Shown one piece after another: positions 9,376-18,385 of a stretch of 64,000 bases of DNA; within the stretch, counting starts at the first letter, position 1; every line of letters starts with the position of its first letter. The notes under the pieces were generated by a model. The model saw only the letters and a list, made by a program, of their open reading frames with translations, had not been told where the DNA came from and searched no databases. The stretch comes from Marinobacter sp. F4206 (GTDB lineage: Bacteria > Pseudomonadota > Gammaproteobacteria > Pseudomonadales > Oleiphilaceae): positions 2,108,001 through 2,172,000 of the forward strand of contig NZ_JAHXKI010000002.1 in the NCBI RefSeq assembly GCF_019392195.1, read 5' to 3'. Made by a program: the position numbers and the translations under genes.

Positions 9376-10158
9376 TTAGGGGATGGTGACGTCACCGAAA
9401 ATCTCGGTGAAGCGCGGTTGGCCGTTCCAGGCGGAGGCCCCCCCGTCGACGCAAAGATTCTGCCCGGTCAGGTAGCTGGCCAGGTCCGAGGCCAGGAACA
9501 GCATGACCTTGGCGATTTCCTGGGGCTCGCCCGCGCGGCTCATGGGAATGTTGTGCATGTATTCCCGATACGCATCCGGCTGGCCGGTCAGCGGGCCGGT
9601 CAGCGGCGTTTTGATCAGGCCGGGGCTGATGCTGTTGACCCGGATGTTGTCGGTTGCGTAGTCCAGCGCCAGGTTGCGGGTGTAATTGATCACGCCGCCT
9701 TTGGCTGCGGCATAGGCGTTGAAGCCGTAATCGGCACGGGTGCCCGAGACGGAGGCGGTGTTGATGATGCTACCGCCGTTCTTCATCAGGTGGGGAATGG
9801 CGTGCCGGCAAGTATGGAACAGGGCGTTCAGGTTGACTTCCATCACCTTGTACCAGGTTTCCGGCGCAATGATGTGGGTGCGGCCGTAGGTGCCAAAACC
9901 GGCGTTGTTGATCAGGATGTCCAGGCCACCCAGGGTTTCAACCGCCGAGGCGATCATCTGCTCGATCTCTTCCGGAATACTCAGGTCGACCTTGATGAAG
10001 GACACGCCTTCGCCCAGTTCGTTGGCCAAGGCGGTACCGTTGTCTTCATTCATGTCGGCGATGACCACCTTCGCGCCGTTCTTTTGGAACAGGCGAACCG
10101 CCTGTTCACCGATCCCGGAGGCGCCACCGGTAATAATGACTTTCTTGTTCTGAAGCAT
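9376..10158 (-). CDS. Short-chain dehydrogenase/reductase
   Basis: A 260-residue classical SDR. It has the NAD(P) motif TGGASGIG near residue 11, an aspartate (IADMN) at the end of beta-2 favouring NAD(H), NNAG near residue 87, the catalytic serine in NTASVSG and YAAAKGG (YxxxK). The C-terminal DGGASAW is usual for the family. It interconverts an alcohol and a ketone; the substrate cannot be told. It is first in a two-gene operon with the MDR reductase, and divergent from the haem/propeller gene at 10443 across a 284-base region that contains an AraC-type operator. Confidence 0.9.
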   Translation of the reverse strand: MLQNKKVIITGGASGIGEQAVRLFQKNGAKVVIADMNEDNGTALANELGEGVSFIKVDLSIPEEIEQMIASAVETLGGLDILINNAGFGTYGRTHIIAPETWYKVMEVNLNALFHTCRHAIPHLMKNGGSIINTASVSGTRADYGFNAYAAAKGGVINYTRNLALDYATDNIRVNSISPGLIKTPLTGPLTGQPDAYREYMHNIPMSRAGEPQEIAKVMLFLASDLASYLTGQNLCVDGGASAWNGQPRFTEIFGDVTIP

Positions 10159-10442
10159 GTCTGTTTACCCATGTGTTGTTGGAATATTTGCTATCCGACG
10201 TTTCCCCGAATCAGAACGGGTGAGAGGGACAGGGGAGTGGACGTTTTACAACGGGGGAAACAAAGAGAAGCAGTAAAAGGCGCCTAAAATTTGATAATAA
10301 ATGCCAAGCCAATTATTGGCGTGAAAAGCCAAAAGTTGTTCGCGTTGGGTTAAATGTTTGTTTGAGCTTCGATCTAGGATGAGGCGATCTGGGCTGCCAT
10401 GCTTCCGGTAGCCCGGTTCAAGATCCAATGACGGAGTGCGCT
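10159..10442. promoter_or_regulatory. Divergent promoter region (SDR / haem-propeller gene)
   Basis: This 284-base, AT-richer stretch separates the minus-strand SDR gene and the plus-strand haem/propeller gene. It contains the palindrome GCCAAT-T-ATTGGC (10308-10320) overlapping the shared motif ATTGGCGTGAAAAGCCAAA (10315-10333). A possible -10 (TAGGAT, about 10375) lies further downstream. No small gene is supported. Confidence 0.55.
10315..10354 (+). promoter_or_regulatory. AraC-type operator candidate, copy 1
   Basis: ATTGGCGTGAAAAGCCAAA at 10315-10333 matches the site at 31645-31663 in 17 of 19 positions and contains the inverted repeat TTGGC-N7-GCCAA. It ends 109 bases before ATG 10443. 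The position 21 bases downstream (from 10338) is only a poor second copy (7 of 17). See the copies at 22083, 27768 and 31645. Confidence 0.6.
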
Positions 10443-12143
10443 ATGACTACAAGAAACAAAAAGACCGTCGCGGGCGCGGTCACCATGTCGGCCTTGCTGT
10501 TTGCCGCTTTCCCGGCGTCTGCTGGGGTCGTGTCTGGCAAGCTGGCCAGTGCTGACGGCGACGCGATCGCCGGTGCCATCATCCGACTGACGAATGTGCA
10601 AGAGGGCATCTCCGAGTCTGTTTACAGTGATGCCAATGGCGAATATGTATTGGAAACGGACCTGCAAGGCGAACTCCGCCTGAGATTTCGCGCGCATTAT
10701 TTCGCCGATCATGAGGAGCAGATCGTCCTCTCTGATGCCTCAGCAACCCTTGAAAAAGATGTCCGTATGACCGCGCTCGATGCGGAGCGTGAAATCTCGG
10801 AGAGTCTGGCTGCGTCTTATCATTTCAATGAGTTGCCGTTCGATACCAGCGAAGATGAGCCCTTTACCCGGGATAAGTTCCAGCTTGAGTGCCTGTCCTG
10901 TCACCAGTTGGGCAATCCCTTCACCCGTACCGTTCGCCCGGCGGAGTCCTGGCAACAAACGGTGCAGCGCATGCACGCCTACATGGGCGCCATGGACATT
11001 ACCGAGAAGGACCGGCGCCGGGCCGAGATTTTCGCGGAAGGGTTTGATGGCAAGCCCACGGAAATGCGACCGGACTTCCCATATGACAAGGCCCTGGCGC
11101 ACACGAAAGTCTATGAATACCAATTGCCCAGTTCCGGTGTGCCGCACGACGCCTACGTGCACTCGGAAAACGGTTTGGTCTACACCGTGGATCAGTTCGC
11201 CGACGGCATGTACGTGACGGACCTTGAGAAGGGCGAGACGGAGTTTGTGCCGCATCCGGAACAGGGCATGCCGTTGGGTGGCATCTTCACGGTGCTGGGT
11301 GTTCCTCCGGCGATGAATAAGGTCAACGTGCGCCACGGTCCGCATTCATTGGCCGAAGGCCACGATGGCAAGCTGTACGTGACCAATTCCTACTCCGCCT
11401 CTATCGGTGTGTTCAACCCCGAAACCAATGCGTGGGAACAGAAGATCGCGCTGCCGGGCAACGCGCCCTACCCGCATACCATTCGCGTGGATAGCAAAGG
11501 TATCCTCTGGTTCAGTGTGGTTGGAACCGAGCAGATCGGGCGGCTGGATCCGAAAAGCCAGGAAGTCACCCTGATCGATCTGCCGGAGCCGCGTCCGGTG
11601 GCCATCACGCCGGCCGTTCTGACCTATGGTGTGGCCGTCAGCACGCTCGATGGTTCGATCTGGTACAGCCGGCTCTGGGGTAATCGCATCGGTCGTATCG
11701 ACCCGGACACCCTGGAAGTGACCGAAATTGAATCCCCGGTGTTTGGCCCGCGCCGTTTGCGTTTTGCCGAGGATGGCATCCTCTGGCAGACCGGTTACGG
11801 TCACGGCGAGATCGCGCGTATCGATACCAGGACCATGGACACGAAGGTCTATGAAATGCCGGAGTTTGCGCCGGGCGCCCGTCCGGGCCCCTACTCCCTG
11901 AACATCGCGCCTAGCACCGGCGATGTGTGGGTCAATGAGACCATGACTGACCATATTTACCGGTTTGATCCTGAGCAGGAGAGATTCATCGCCTACCCGG
12001 CGCCCCTGCGTGGCACCTACACCCGGGACGTCACGTTCACGAAAGCGGGTTGGGCCTGCATGACCAACAACCCGATTCCGGTCCAGGCCCTGGAAGAATT
12101 TACCGGTGTGCTGATGTGTCTGGATCCGAACTACCGCCGTTGA
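10443..12143 (+). CDS. Exported carboxypeptidase-regulatory-like / c-haem / Vgb-type beta-propeller protein
   Basis: A 566-residue periplasmic protein. It starts at ATG 10443 (MTTRNKKT) with GGAG upstream; an ATG at 10428 is in frame but overlaps this site. A signal peptide ends near ASAG (residue ~24). Residues ~25-110 resemble a carboxypeptidase-regulatory-like (CarboxypepD_reg) beta-sandwich. A single CLSCH haem c site lies near residue 150. From ~220 to the end are repeated YxxDxxxxxWF/IGRIDPxT blades of a virginiamycin-B-lyase-like propeller (GRLDPKSQE, GRIDPDTLE, ARIDTRTMD). The whole could bind and oxidise or sense a hydrophobic or quinone-like ligand, but no activity can be assigned. 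It is monocistronic, with a strong terminator. Confidence 0.8.
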   Translation: MTTRNKKTVAGAVTMSALLFAAFPASAGVVSGKLASADGDAIAGAIIRLTNVQEGISESVYSDANGEYVLETDLQGELRLRFRAHYFADHEEQIVLSDASATLEKDVRMTALDAEREISESLAASYHFNELPFDTSEDEPFTRDKFQLECLSCHQLGNPFTRTVRPAESWQQTVQRMHAYMGAMDITEKDRRRAEIFAEGFDGKPTEMRPDFPYDKALAHTKVYEYQLPSSGVPHDAYVHSENGLVYTVDQFADGMYVTDLEKGETEFVPHPEQGMPLGGIFTVLGVPPAMNKVNVRHGPHSLAEGHDGKLYVTNSYSASIGVFNPETNAWEQKIALPGNAPYPHTIRVDSKGILWFSVVGTEQIGRLDPKSQEVTLIDLPEPRPVAITPAVLTYGVAVSTLDGSIWYSRLWGNRIGRIDPDTLEVTEIESPVFGPRRLRFAEDGILWQTGYGHGEIARIDTRTMDTKVYEMPEFAPGARPGPYSLNIAPSTGDVWVNETMTDHIYRFDPEQERFIAYPAPLRGTYTRDVTFTKAGWACMTNNPIPVQALEEFTGVLMCLDPNYRR

Positions 12144-12180
12144 ATCAGAAGTTCCCCCTTGTTGTTGTGCTCCATGTTTC

Positions 12181-12208
12181 GCCCGGGCCGATTGGTCCGG
12201 GCTTTTTT
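12181..12208 (+). terminator. Intrinsic terminator after the haem/propeller gene
   Basis: A 9-bp stem, GCCCGGGCC / GGTCCGGGC (one G-U pair), with loop GATT is followed by six T. The T tract runs into the stop codon of the convergent BatD-like gene. Confidence 0.92.
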
Positions 12209-13472
12209 ATCTCTGACGGGCGTTCAGAGGAGGGAGTTGCGCGGGGTGTGGGCCACGGTCGGTCCGGGGGGCGCCTTTAATCTTTCGTATCAGAGGGATC
12301 AGTCTGCGGGTGCTCGTTTCCGGTTCCGGGTGGGTGGCATAGTAGCCGGCAATGCCTGCGAGCAGGGCCTCCCGCTGCCGGGAGTTCAAGGGACTGTGGC
12401 GCAGTGAATGCGTGCCGGTCCGTTTGTCCGTGAGCCGGTAAAGCCCCGTCAGTTCTCTGGGCGTTCCCCTGATCTGCTGGATGGCGGCCTGCTTTCGTCC
12501 AGGCACGGAATTCTGCCACCGGCTGCAGACCCGGTTGATAAAGAACCTTGTGCGTGAGCGGATTGCCCGCCGGTAGCCTGCCAGGATCGCCATCGATGCC
12601 CCGGCGGCCAGCATGAAAAGGAACCACCTTGTCTGACCCCGGCTTCCCGATGGGCCGGCTCCGGGCAGGACCGCGATCGGCAAAGCGGGTAATGTCGACT
12701 GCCGGATCCTTTCATCGTCAATATCCCACCAGGTGATTGAGAGGGCGGGCAGGCGATAAGTCCCTGGCTGGTCCGGGCTATAGCGGATGCGCTCGATGCG
12801 CTCCCCGCCCGTGACCCAGCCGCCCTCGTTGGTGACCGGCCGGATGTCTGCCGGTAGTCGCGTGCCCGCTACAGCACCGGTTGAGGACGGAATCAGGGGA
12901 GGGATCGACAGGGCCAGGGCCTGGTGGGCCTGTACCCGAATTTCCCGAACGATAGGGTGGCCGGCGACGATGCTGGCACCGGCCGTGCTGAGGCTCTGGC
13001 TCAATCGGACGTCCGCGGCCAGAAGGGAAATGGCGGAGGACTCGACGCCCGGGAGTGGCTGAACGGCAAACGATCGCTCCGGTGTAGACACGGCAACCGG
13101 GGCATCTTCCTGACCCACCGGGGCCTCAATGCGAAATGACGGCAGGGTCCTGACGCCCGGTTCCAGGGGAATCAGGCGGTAGCTGTAAGTGACTCCGAAA
13201 TACCGCTTGCCCTTGATCGTTCGCTGAATGCTCCGGCCCTGGCTGCCCTCGAAAAACACCAGGGCGCCCGCGACCTCCAGAGGCCGGAATTCCGGGGTAC
13301 CGGTCAGCCAGGTGTCGGTCAGGACATCCACTTCGTAGGAGACCGTCTGGCCTGAGCGGATGTCGGCGTCCGGAACCAGTCGGGTCTGGATCCTCACTTC
13401 CGCGGCCAGAGTCTGACCTGCCAGGCCGGAAAGGAACAGGGCGGCGAGAACCGGTCTTCCCGCCCATCTCAT
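12207..13472 (-). CDS. BatD-like protein
   Basis: A 421-residue membrane protein, last gene of the sulfatase-MoxR-Bat operon. A signal peptide ends LAA-E. The N-terminal part (VRIQTRLVPDADIRSGQTVSYEVDVLTD) carries the beta-sandwich repeats of the BatD (aerotolerance) family, with a YSYRLIPLEPGVRTLPSF segment characteristic of such domains. A transmembrane helix lies around residues 270-290 (WFLFMLAAGASMAILAGY) before a basic cytoplasmic tail. Bat proteins are thought to form an envelope-associated complex with a MoxR ATPase and VWA proteins; their molecular role is unsettled. The start overlaps the previous stop by 4 bases. No terminator for this strand is seen downstream. Confidence 0.8.
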   Translation of the reverse strand: MRWAGRPVLAALFLSGLAGQTLAAEVRIQTRLVPDADIRSGQTVSYEVDVLTDTWLTGTPEFRPLEVAGALVFFEGSQGRSIQRTIKGKRYFGVTYSYRLIPLEPGVRTLPSFRIEAPVGQEDAPVAVSTPERSFAVQPLPGVESSAISLLAADVRLSQSLSTAGASIVAGHPIVREIRVQAHQALALSIPPLIPSSTGAVAGTRLPADIRPVTNEGGWVTGGERIERIRYSPDQPGTYRLPALSITWWDIDDERIRQSTLPALPIAVLPGAGPSGSRGQTRWFLFMLAAGASMAILAGYRRAIRSRTRFFINRVCSRWQNSVPGRKQAAIQQIRGTPRELTGLYRLTDKRTGTHSLRHSPLNSRQREALLAGIAGYYATHPEPETSTRRLIPLIRKIKGAPRTDRGPHPAQLPPLNARQR

Positions 13473-14956
13473 GGTTGTTCTCCGGCCTGCTTGCGCTGCT
13501 CGGCAGCAAACCTGCGTTTCAGAAAGTCTGTGGTCGAGGTATTCAGGTTTTCCAGCCAGACCGCGTCGGTGACAGCCTGCTGCTCCCGGATTCTGGTGCT
13601 GATTCCCTCCCTGGCCTCCTTGTCGAATCGGAGGTCATCGGCGCCGATGTCCGGAGCTTTCTCCCGGCCCTCATCGAGGTTTTCCGACAGGCGTTCTACC
13701 AGCGTCAGGTTCGTCCTCGCGGCTTCCAGCCCGGGATCTCTCTTCAGCGCCGTTTCAAAAGCGATCCGCGATTTTCCCAGTTCCAGTTGCCGGGCGTAAC
13801 TGTTGCCAAGGTAAAACCAGGCCCGGGCGGTATCCAGCTGCCTGAAACTGTCAACGGCGGCCTCAAAATCGGCAGCGCGGTAGGCCGCCAGGCCCCGCAG
13901 GTACGGATCATGGAAACGTTGCGCAGCGTCTGCGTAGTCCCCGGCTTCGAAGGCCAGGCGCCCCTGCTGGTCTGGCGTCAGAAACGCATTGGCCAGAGCG
14001 CCCGCGTTGGCTTGTGGCGTTGGAGCCATCAGTACTGCCAGCGCAACCAGGCAGCCCTGGAGGTTCCATCCCTTGCGAATGGATACCAGGGCCAGCAGCA
14101 GGGCAGGCCAGACCAGCCAGTAACCGTAGTCGTGCCACTTGAGCGCCTCATCAAGGCTTTGCTGTCGCTGGAAATGCGACTGGACTTGGCTTTCAAGCCA
14201 TTGGACATCCGCTTTCGTGGTCGTGAACGGTCGGGCTTCGGCAGAGAGTGTGCTCAGAACAGAGTGGGTTGCACTGGACGACACCGTCGCTGGCGGCAGC
14301 AGTGCCAGCACGTTCAGCCCGTCTCGATTGCTCCATGACGTTGGGAGTTGCGCAGAGGCCAGGTTGTCCGAAAACAGAAGGACTGTTTGCGGGCCACTCT
14401 CATCCAGCGCCGCCATGGCGAGATTCAGTGCGGCTGCCAGGTTGCGTCCCTGGCCCGGAATCATGCCCGCCTCAAGGGAGTTGAGATACAGGCTGAGCAG
14501 CTGCCTGTCCCGGCTATGGGGCAACACGCGATGGGCGCTTTGGGCGTATCCAGTCAGAGCTATGTGCCAGCCGGGCCGGCGTTCCGCGAGTGACTGAATA
14601 CGGTCCTGGGCCAGTGCCAGCGCACCGGTGTCGGTCATGGATTCGGACAGGTCGAGGACGACGGTTACCCGGGTCTGGTCGTCGACATAGGGCGGCAGCA
14701 GTCGGTCCCAGGTGGGCCCGGCAACCGACAGCCCGGCCACCACCAGCAGCAGGCTGAAACCATGGACGGGCCGGAAACGTGTCTGGCTTTTGCTGTTCAG
14801 CGCGAGGTGTGGCAGCAGGTGCGGTGCAATCATCCGGCTGAGCGCATCCCGGCGGCGACTGGTCATGTGCCATGCTGGCAGCAATGCAAGGCCCGCGAGC
14901 ACGATCAGCAGGCCCCAGGGGCGCAGAAAATGAAACTGGGCGATCGCTTCGGTCAT
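13469..14956 (-). CDS. VWA and TPR membrane protein (BatB-BatC type fusion)
   Basis: A 495-residue protein with an N-terminal membrane helix (GLLIVLAGLALLPAW), a second helix around 60-80, then a von Willebrand factor A domain with the MIDAS motif LDLSESMTD (DxSxS). Another membrane segment (LVWPALLLALVSI) near 285 precedes three TPR-like helical repeats (LAFEAGDYADAAQRF, AAYRAADFEAAVDSF, GNSYARQLELGKSRIAFE). The C-terminus is charged. In other bacteria the VWA part (BatB) and TPR part (BatC) are often separate; here they are one chain. It overlaps both neighbours by 4 bases (ATGA type), implying translational coupling. Confidence 0.85.
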   Translation of the reverse strand: MTEAIAQFHFLRPWGLLIVLAGLALLPAWHMTSRRRDALSRMIAPHLLPHLALNSKSQTRFRPVHGFSLLLVVAGLSVAGPTWDRLLPPYVDDQTRVTVVLDLSESMTDTGALALAQDRIQSLAERRPGWHIALTGYAQSAHRVLPHSRDRQLLSLYLNSLEAGMIPGQGRNLAAALNLAMAALDESGPQTVLLFSDNLASAQLPTSWSNRDGLNVLALLPPATVSSSATHSVLSTLSAEARPFTTTKADVQWLESQVQSHFQRQQSLDEALKWHDYGYWLVWPALLLALVSIRKGWNLQGCLVALAVLMAPTPQANAGALANAFLTPDQQGRLAFEAGDYADAAQRFHDPYLRGLAAYRAADFEAAVDSFRQLDTARAWFYLGNSYARQLELGKSRIAFETALKRDPGLEAARTNLTLVERLSENLDEGREKAPDIGADDLRFDKEAREGISTRIREQQAVTDAVWLENLNTSTTDFLKRRFAAEQRKQAGEQP

Positions 14957-15960
14957 GGTTCGTGCCTCTCCACTTCTCGCCAGCGGGCCGGGCGCTGTCC
15001 CAGCGATGGCATTAGGCCAGCCAGAACCTGCAGAAGCAGTAGCCCCGAAGCCATCAGCACGGGAATCCAGAACAACTCCCTGCGGGGGCGGGCTCTCAGT
15101 TCTTCCGCGTTATGCGGTGTCACGGCATCGATGGTCCTGTAGACCCGCTCCAGCGCCGTCCGGTCTGTCGCGAGAAATGACTGGCCACCGGTGATCCCTG
15201 CGATGCGCTCCAGCGTTGGTGCATCCACGGCTTCGTCAGTTCCTGTGTCGGTCCGGCCAAAGCCAATAGTGTGGACGGTCAGGCCCCGGTTGTTGGCGAT
15301 ACGCGCGGCCTGCAAAGGGTCGAGCCGGCTGCGGTTGTCGTTGCCGTCGGTGAGCAGGATCAGGAGTTTGTCGGGTCGGTCGCTTTGCTCCAGCAGTTTC
15401 AGGGTGACGCCAATGGCGTCGCCGAGCGCGGTGTTGGCGCCGGCCATGCCACTCTCGGTCATTGCGAGGATTTGCTGCAGGGAATCGTGTTCCCGGGACG
15501 GAGGTGCCAGGGGAAAGGCCCGGTCCCCGAAACCTACCAGTCCGATGCGGTCATTCGTGCGCCGGTTAATGAACTGGCTGGCGGCCCGCTTGACCGCATC
15601 CAGCCGGGTGGTGTCAGCTCCGTCCGAGGCGGTGACATCGGGTTCGGACATGGATTGGGACAGGTCGATGGCGAGAATGAGGTCCCGCCGGGGTTCAATA
15701 TGCGTTATCGGTGGCTCGAGGTAGGCCGGCCGCGCGGCCGCTGTCAGCAGCAGGGCCCAGATCATCCCGCGCAGGGCGAGGCCGGCCCGGGAGATTCCCG
15801 CGGTTAATGGGCTGGCCCTCTGCTCCACCCGACCCTTGAAGGCGACCGTGAACGGCACCCGGAGTTTCCGATGGGGTGGCCGGTAGGTGGGCAACCAGCG
15901 GTACGCCAACAGGGGCAGCGGCAGCAGCAGCCAGAGCCAGGGGTAGTCAAACTGGATCAT
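14953..15960 (-). CDS. VWA-domain membrane protein (BatA-like)
   Basis: 335 residues. I chose ATG 15960 (MIQFDYPWLWLLLPLPLLAYRWLP), which has GGAG 7 bases before it and places the first membrane helix at the N-terminus; an upstream start at 15993 would add 11 residues inside the previous gene. The VWA domain has a full MIDAS: ILAIDLSQSMSEPD (DxSxS), a central threonine region and LLTDGNDN. A second transmembrane helix lies near the C-terminus (FWIPVLMASGLLLLQVLAGL). BatA proteins are anchored by these two helices with the VWA domain outside. It overlaps the DUF4381 gene by 14 bases. Confidence 0.87.
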   Translation of the reverse strand: MIQFDYPWLWLLLPLPLLAYRWLPTYRPPHRKLRVPFTVAFKGRVEQRASPLTAGISRAGLALRGMIWALLLTAAARPAYLEPPITHIEPRRDLILAIDLSQSMSEPDVTASDGADTTRLDAVKRAASQFINRRTNDRIGLVGFGDRAFPLAPPSREHDSLQQILAMTESGMAGANTALGDAIGVTLKLLEQSDRPDKLLILLTDGNDNRSRLDPLQAARIANNRGLTVHTIGFGRTDTGTDEAVDAPTLERIAGITGGQSFLATDRTALERVYRTIDAVTPHNAEELRARPRRELFWIPVLMASGLLLLQVLAGLMPSLGQRPARWREVERHEP

Positions 15961-16441
15961 GATGGGTCTCCAGCCACTGCCGGCACTCGGCAATCAGGGC
16001 TGCTGCATCCAGGCGTCCCAGGGTCTCGTCACTGGCGTAAGCCAAATCGGCCAGGCACTCGGCAAAGGTTTCGGAAAGTGGGATGTCGGCCATGCGTTGC
16101 AGTTCGCGTTGCCAGATCGGGCCAGTCATGCGCGCCACCTCGGGGGATGGGACTCCCGGTCCGTTGAGCACCGTGCGCTTGAGCAGTCCGGGCAGATCCC
16201 TCAGGGGCGCCGGATTGACTGGGTTCCGGCGCCAACGTGCTTCCAGGACGTCGAGTTCCGCCAGGGCGGCCCGCCGATAGGCGTTGGTTCTCCAGTGCAG
16301 TCTCCAGCGAAGCAGGGCGACAGCGACCATGATCAACAGCAGGGTCAGCACCAGGGCCCAGCCCCAGGTCTGTGGCCACAGTGAAGGCATGGGCGGGGAG
16401 GGGAGTTCCCGAAGCTGTTCCAGGTCGTTGACCAGACTCAT
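15947..16441 (-). CDS. DUF4381 membrane protein of the Bat operon
   Basis: 164 residues, with one transmembrane helix near residues 28-50 (WGWALVLTLLLIMVAVALL) and a helical cytoplasmic part containing WRTNAYRRAALAELDVL and a WL(E) end. This size, topology and place between a DUF58 and a VWA gene are those of the DUF4381 family found in MoxR/Bat operons. Its function is unknown; a scaffold between the cytoplasmic DUF58/MoxR pair and the membrane VWA proteins is a reasonable guess. It overlaps the DUF58 stop by 4 bases. Confidence 0.8.
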   Translation of the reverse strand: MSLVNDLEQLRELPSPPMPSLWPQTWGWALVLTLLLIMVAVALLRWRLHWRTNAYRRAALAELDVLEARWRRNPVNPAPLRDLPGLLKRTVLNGPGVPSPEVARMTGPIWQRELQRMADIPLSETFAECLADLAYASDETLGRLDAAALIAECRQWLETHHDPV

Positions 16442-17385
16442 CGGCGCTGTGCCTCCACCAGTCCCAGAGCCCGCCGAAGCTGCGGCACAGTGGCTTCGCC
16501 TGTGCTGATTTTCAGATGCGGAACCCGGCTGCGCCTGAGATGTTCGTCGACGACTCGGAACCGTTCGCCGAGAAAATCCGCGAGGCTGTTTCGGACGCCG
16601 GCACGGCCAAGGTCGAGGGTCATCTCCACCTGGTCTTCGGCGACGGTCACCACCCCGGCGTCGGGTAGTCTCATAGCCAGCGGGTCATAGACTTGAATGG
16701 CAAGCACGTCATTGTGAAAGGAAAGTTGTTGCAGCAGCCCCAGGGTGCGCTCCGTTAGGCCGGCAAAATCGCTGACGATACAGACGGTCTGGTCATGGTC
16801 GGCATTCGCAAGACAGCCCGAGATGACCTTGTCCAGCTGTCCGACATTGCGCGGAGCGTCGTCATCTGCACGCAGGGCCCGGTTTTGACGGGCTATCCGG
16901 GCGAGTAGATCGGCGACCCGCCGCCGGCTTCGGTGTGGCGTGACCGTGTCCAGGCGCTGATCGTTGAAGACAATGCCACCGACCCGGTCACCGGCATGGA
17001 AGGCGATCCACGCGGCCAATGCCGCCACTTCTGCCGCCGCCGTTGCTTTCAGCAGGAGCGACGAACCGAAAAGCATGTCCATGCGTTGATCGCACAGGAT
17101 CATGGTCGGACGGTCGCGTTCCTCGGTAAAGCTGCGAACCAAAGGGGTTCCGGCCCTGCAGGTGGCGCGCCAGTCCAGGTGGCGGATATCGTCACCCCGG
17201 GTATAACGCCGTAATTCGTCGAAGTCGAGCCCGCGTCCGCGCATCCTTGAGCCGTGTTGCCCCGCCAGCAGGCTGTTTGAGCGCTGGCGGCCATGGAAGT
17301 CGGGGAGCCGGCCTTCCGGCTCGAGCGCCATCAGCCGATCTGTCGTGGTGAAGACGCCGGTGTTGTCTGTGCGGCTTTTGATCAT
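16438..17385 (-). CDS. DUF58 domain protein
   Basis: 315 residues. The family hallmark is visible: RGLDFDELRRYTRGDDIRHLDWR followed by VRSFTEERD (quoted as parts RYTRGDDIRHLDW and VRSFTEERD), then a VWA-like fold with ILCDQRMDMLFGS. DUF58 proteins accompany MoxR ATPases and VWA proteins. A GGGGAG site precedes ATG 17385, 11 bases after the MoxR stop. The protein is cytoplasmic by composition, with no signal peptide or membrane helix. Confidence 0.87.
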   Translation of the reverse strand: MIKSRTDNTGVFTTTDRLMALEPEGRLPDFHGRQRSNSLLAGQHGSRMRGRGLDFDELRRYTRGDDIRHLDWRATCRAGTPLVRSFTEERDRPTMILCDQRMDMLFGSSLLLKATAAAEVAALAAWIAFHAGDRVGGIVFNDQRLDTVTPHRSRRRVADLLARIARQNRALRADDDAPRNVGQLDKVISGCLANADHDQTVCIVSDFAGLTERTLGLLQQLSFHNDVLAIQVYDPLAMRLPDAGVVTVAEDQVEMTLDLGRAGVRNSLADFLGERFRVVDEHLRRSRVPHLKISTGEATVPQLRRALGLVEAQRR

Positions 17386-17396
17386 GGTGGCTCCCC

Positions 17397-18371
17397 TCAG
17401 GCGGGAATCGCAACCTGGTCGAGCAGTCGATCAACGATCTGATCCTCGGTGACCCCATCCGCGATGGCATCGTAGCTGAGCCTCAAGCGGTGACGCAGAA
17501 CCGGTAGGGCGACGGCACGCACGTTGTCCGGGGTGACGTGGGGCTGCTGGTGGAGCCAGGCGTGAGCCCGAGCGGCCCGGTCCAGGGCAATGGCCCCTCT
17601 TGGACTGGCTCCGGTATCGATCCAGTCACGGAGGGTTGCGTCGGGCGCCAATTCCGGTCGCGTCGACTGGACCAGACTGACGACGTACTGATCGATTTTC
17701 GGGGAGACAAACAGCCGGGCGATTTCCCGGCGGGCGGCCAGCAAAATATCGGCCTGAAAGTGAGGTTCCGACATCGGGTGGGCCGATTCGTTGTCCTGCT
17801 CGGACCGGACCAGTCTCAGAATATCGCATTCGTGCTCGTGACTCGGATAATCCAGCACCAGTTTCATGAGAAAGCGATCCATCTGCGCCTCGGGCAGGGG
17901 ATAGGTGCCTTCCTGCTCAATGGGATTCTGAGTAGCCAGCACCATGAACAGATCGTCCATCCGGTGGGTCTCACCGGAAACGGTAATCTGGCGCTCCTCC
18001 ATGACCTCGAGCAGGGCAGACTGGACCTTGGCCGGAGCCCGATTGATCTCGTCCGCCAGTATCAGGTTGCCAAACAGCGGGCCGGGCTCGAACGCCAGGG
18101 ATTGCACGCCGTTGGTGTAGTGCAGCACCTCCGATCCGGTGAGGTCGGAGGGCAGCAGATCCGGAGTGAACTGGATACGGCGCATTTGCGCCTCCAGGTG
18201 GTGGGCCAGTCGTTTTACCGTACGGGTCTTGGCCAGCCCGGGCATACTCTCGATCAGCACATGGCCATCCGAGAGCAGCGCGAGAACCAGCTGTTCGATC
18301 AGCTGTTCCTGACCAAGGACATCGGACGCTAGTCGATCGATCAGGCTGACCACCGAATCGTGAGTATTCAT
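17397..18371 (-). CDS. MoxR-family AAA+ ATPase
   Basis: 324 residues. The start at ATG 18371 (MNTHDSVVSL) is preferred because GGGGAC lies 5 bases upstream; a longer version from 18389 lacks a site. The Walker A region is ESMPGLAKTRTVKRLA, Walker B LILADEINRAPAKVQSALLEVM, sensor 1 LATQNP and an arginine-finger region EQEGTYPLPEAQMDRF, all typical of MoxR. MoxR ATPases act as chaperones in assembling or activating protein complexes, usually with a VWA partner encoded nearby, as here. It is the second gene of the operon, 14 bases after the sulfatase stop. Confidence 0.92.
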   Translation of the reverse strand: MNTHDSVVSLIDRLASDVLGQEQLIEQLVLALLSDGHVLIESMPGLAKTRTVKRLAHHLEAQMRRIQFTPDLLPSDLTGSEVLHYTNGVQSLAFEPGPLFGNLILADEINRAPAKVQSALLEVMEERQITVSGETHRMDDLFMVLATQNPIEQEGTYPLPEAQMDRFLMKLVLDYPSHEHECDILRLVRSEQDNESAHPMSEPHFQADILLAARREIARLFVSPKIDQYVVSLVQSTRPELAPDATLRDWIDTGASPRGAIALDRAARAHAWLHQQPHVTPDNVRAVALPVLRHRLRLSYDAIADGVTEDQIVDRLLDQVAIPA

Positions 18372-18385
18372 AACGTCCCCGATTC

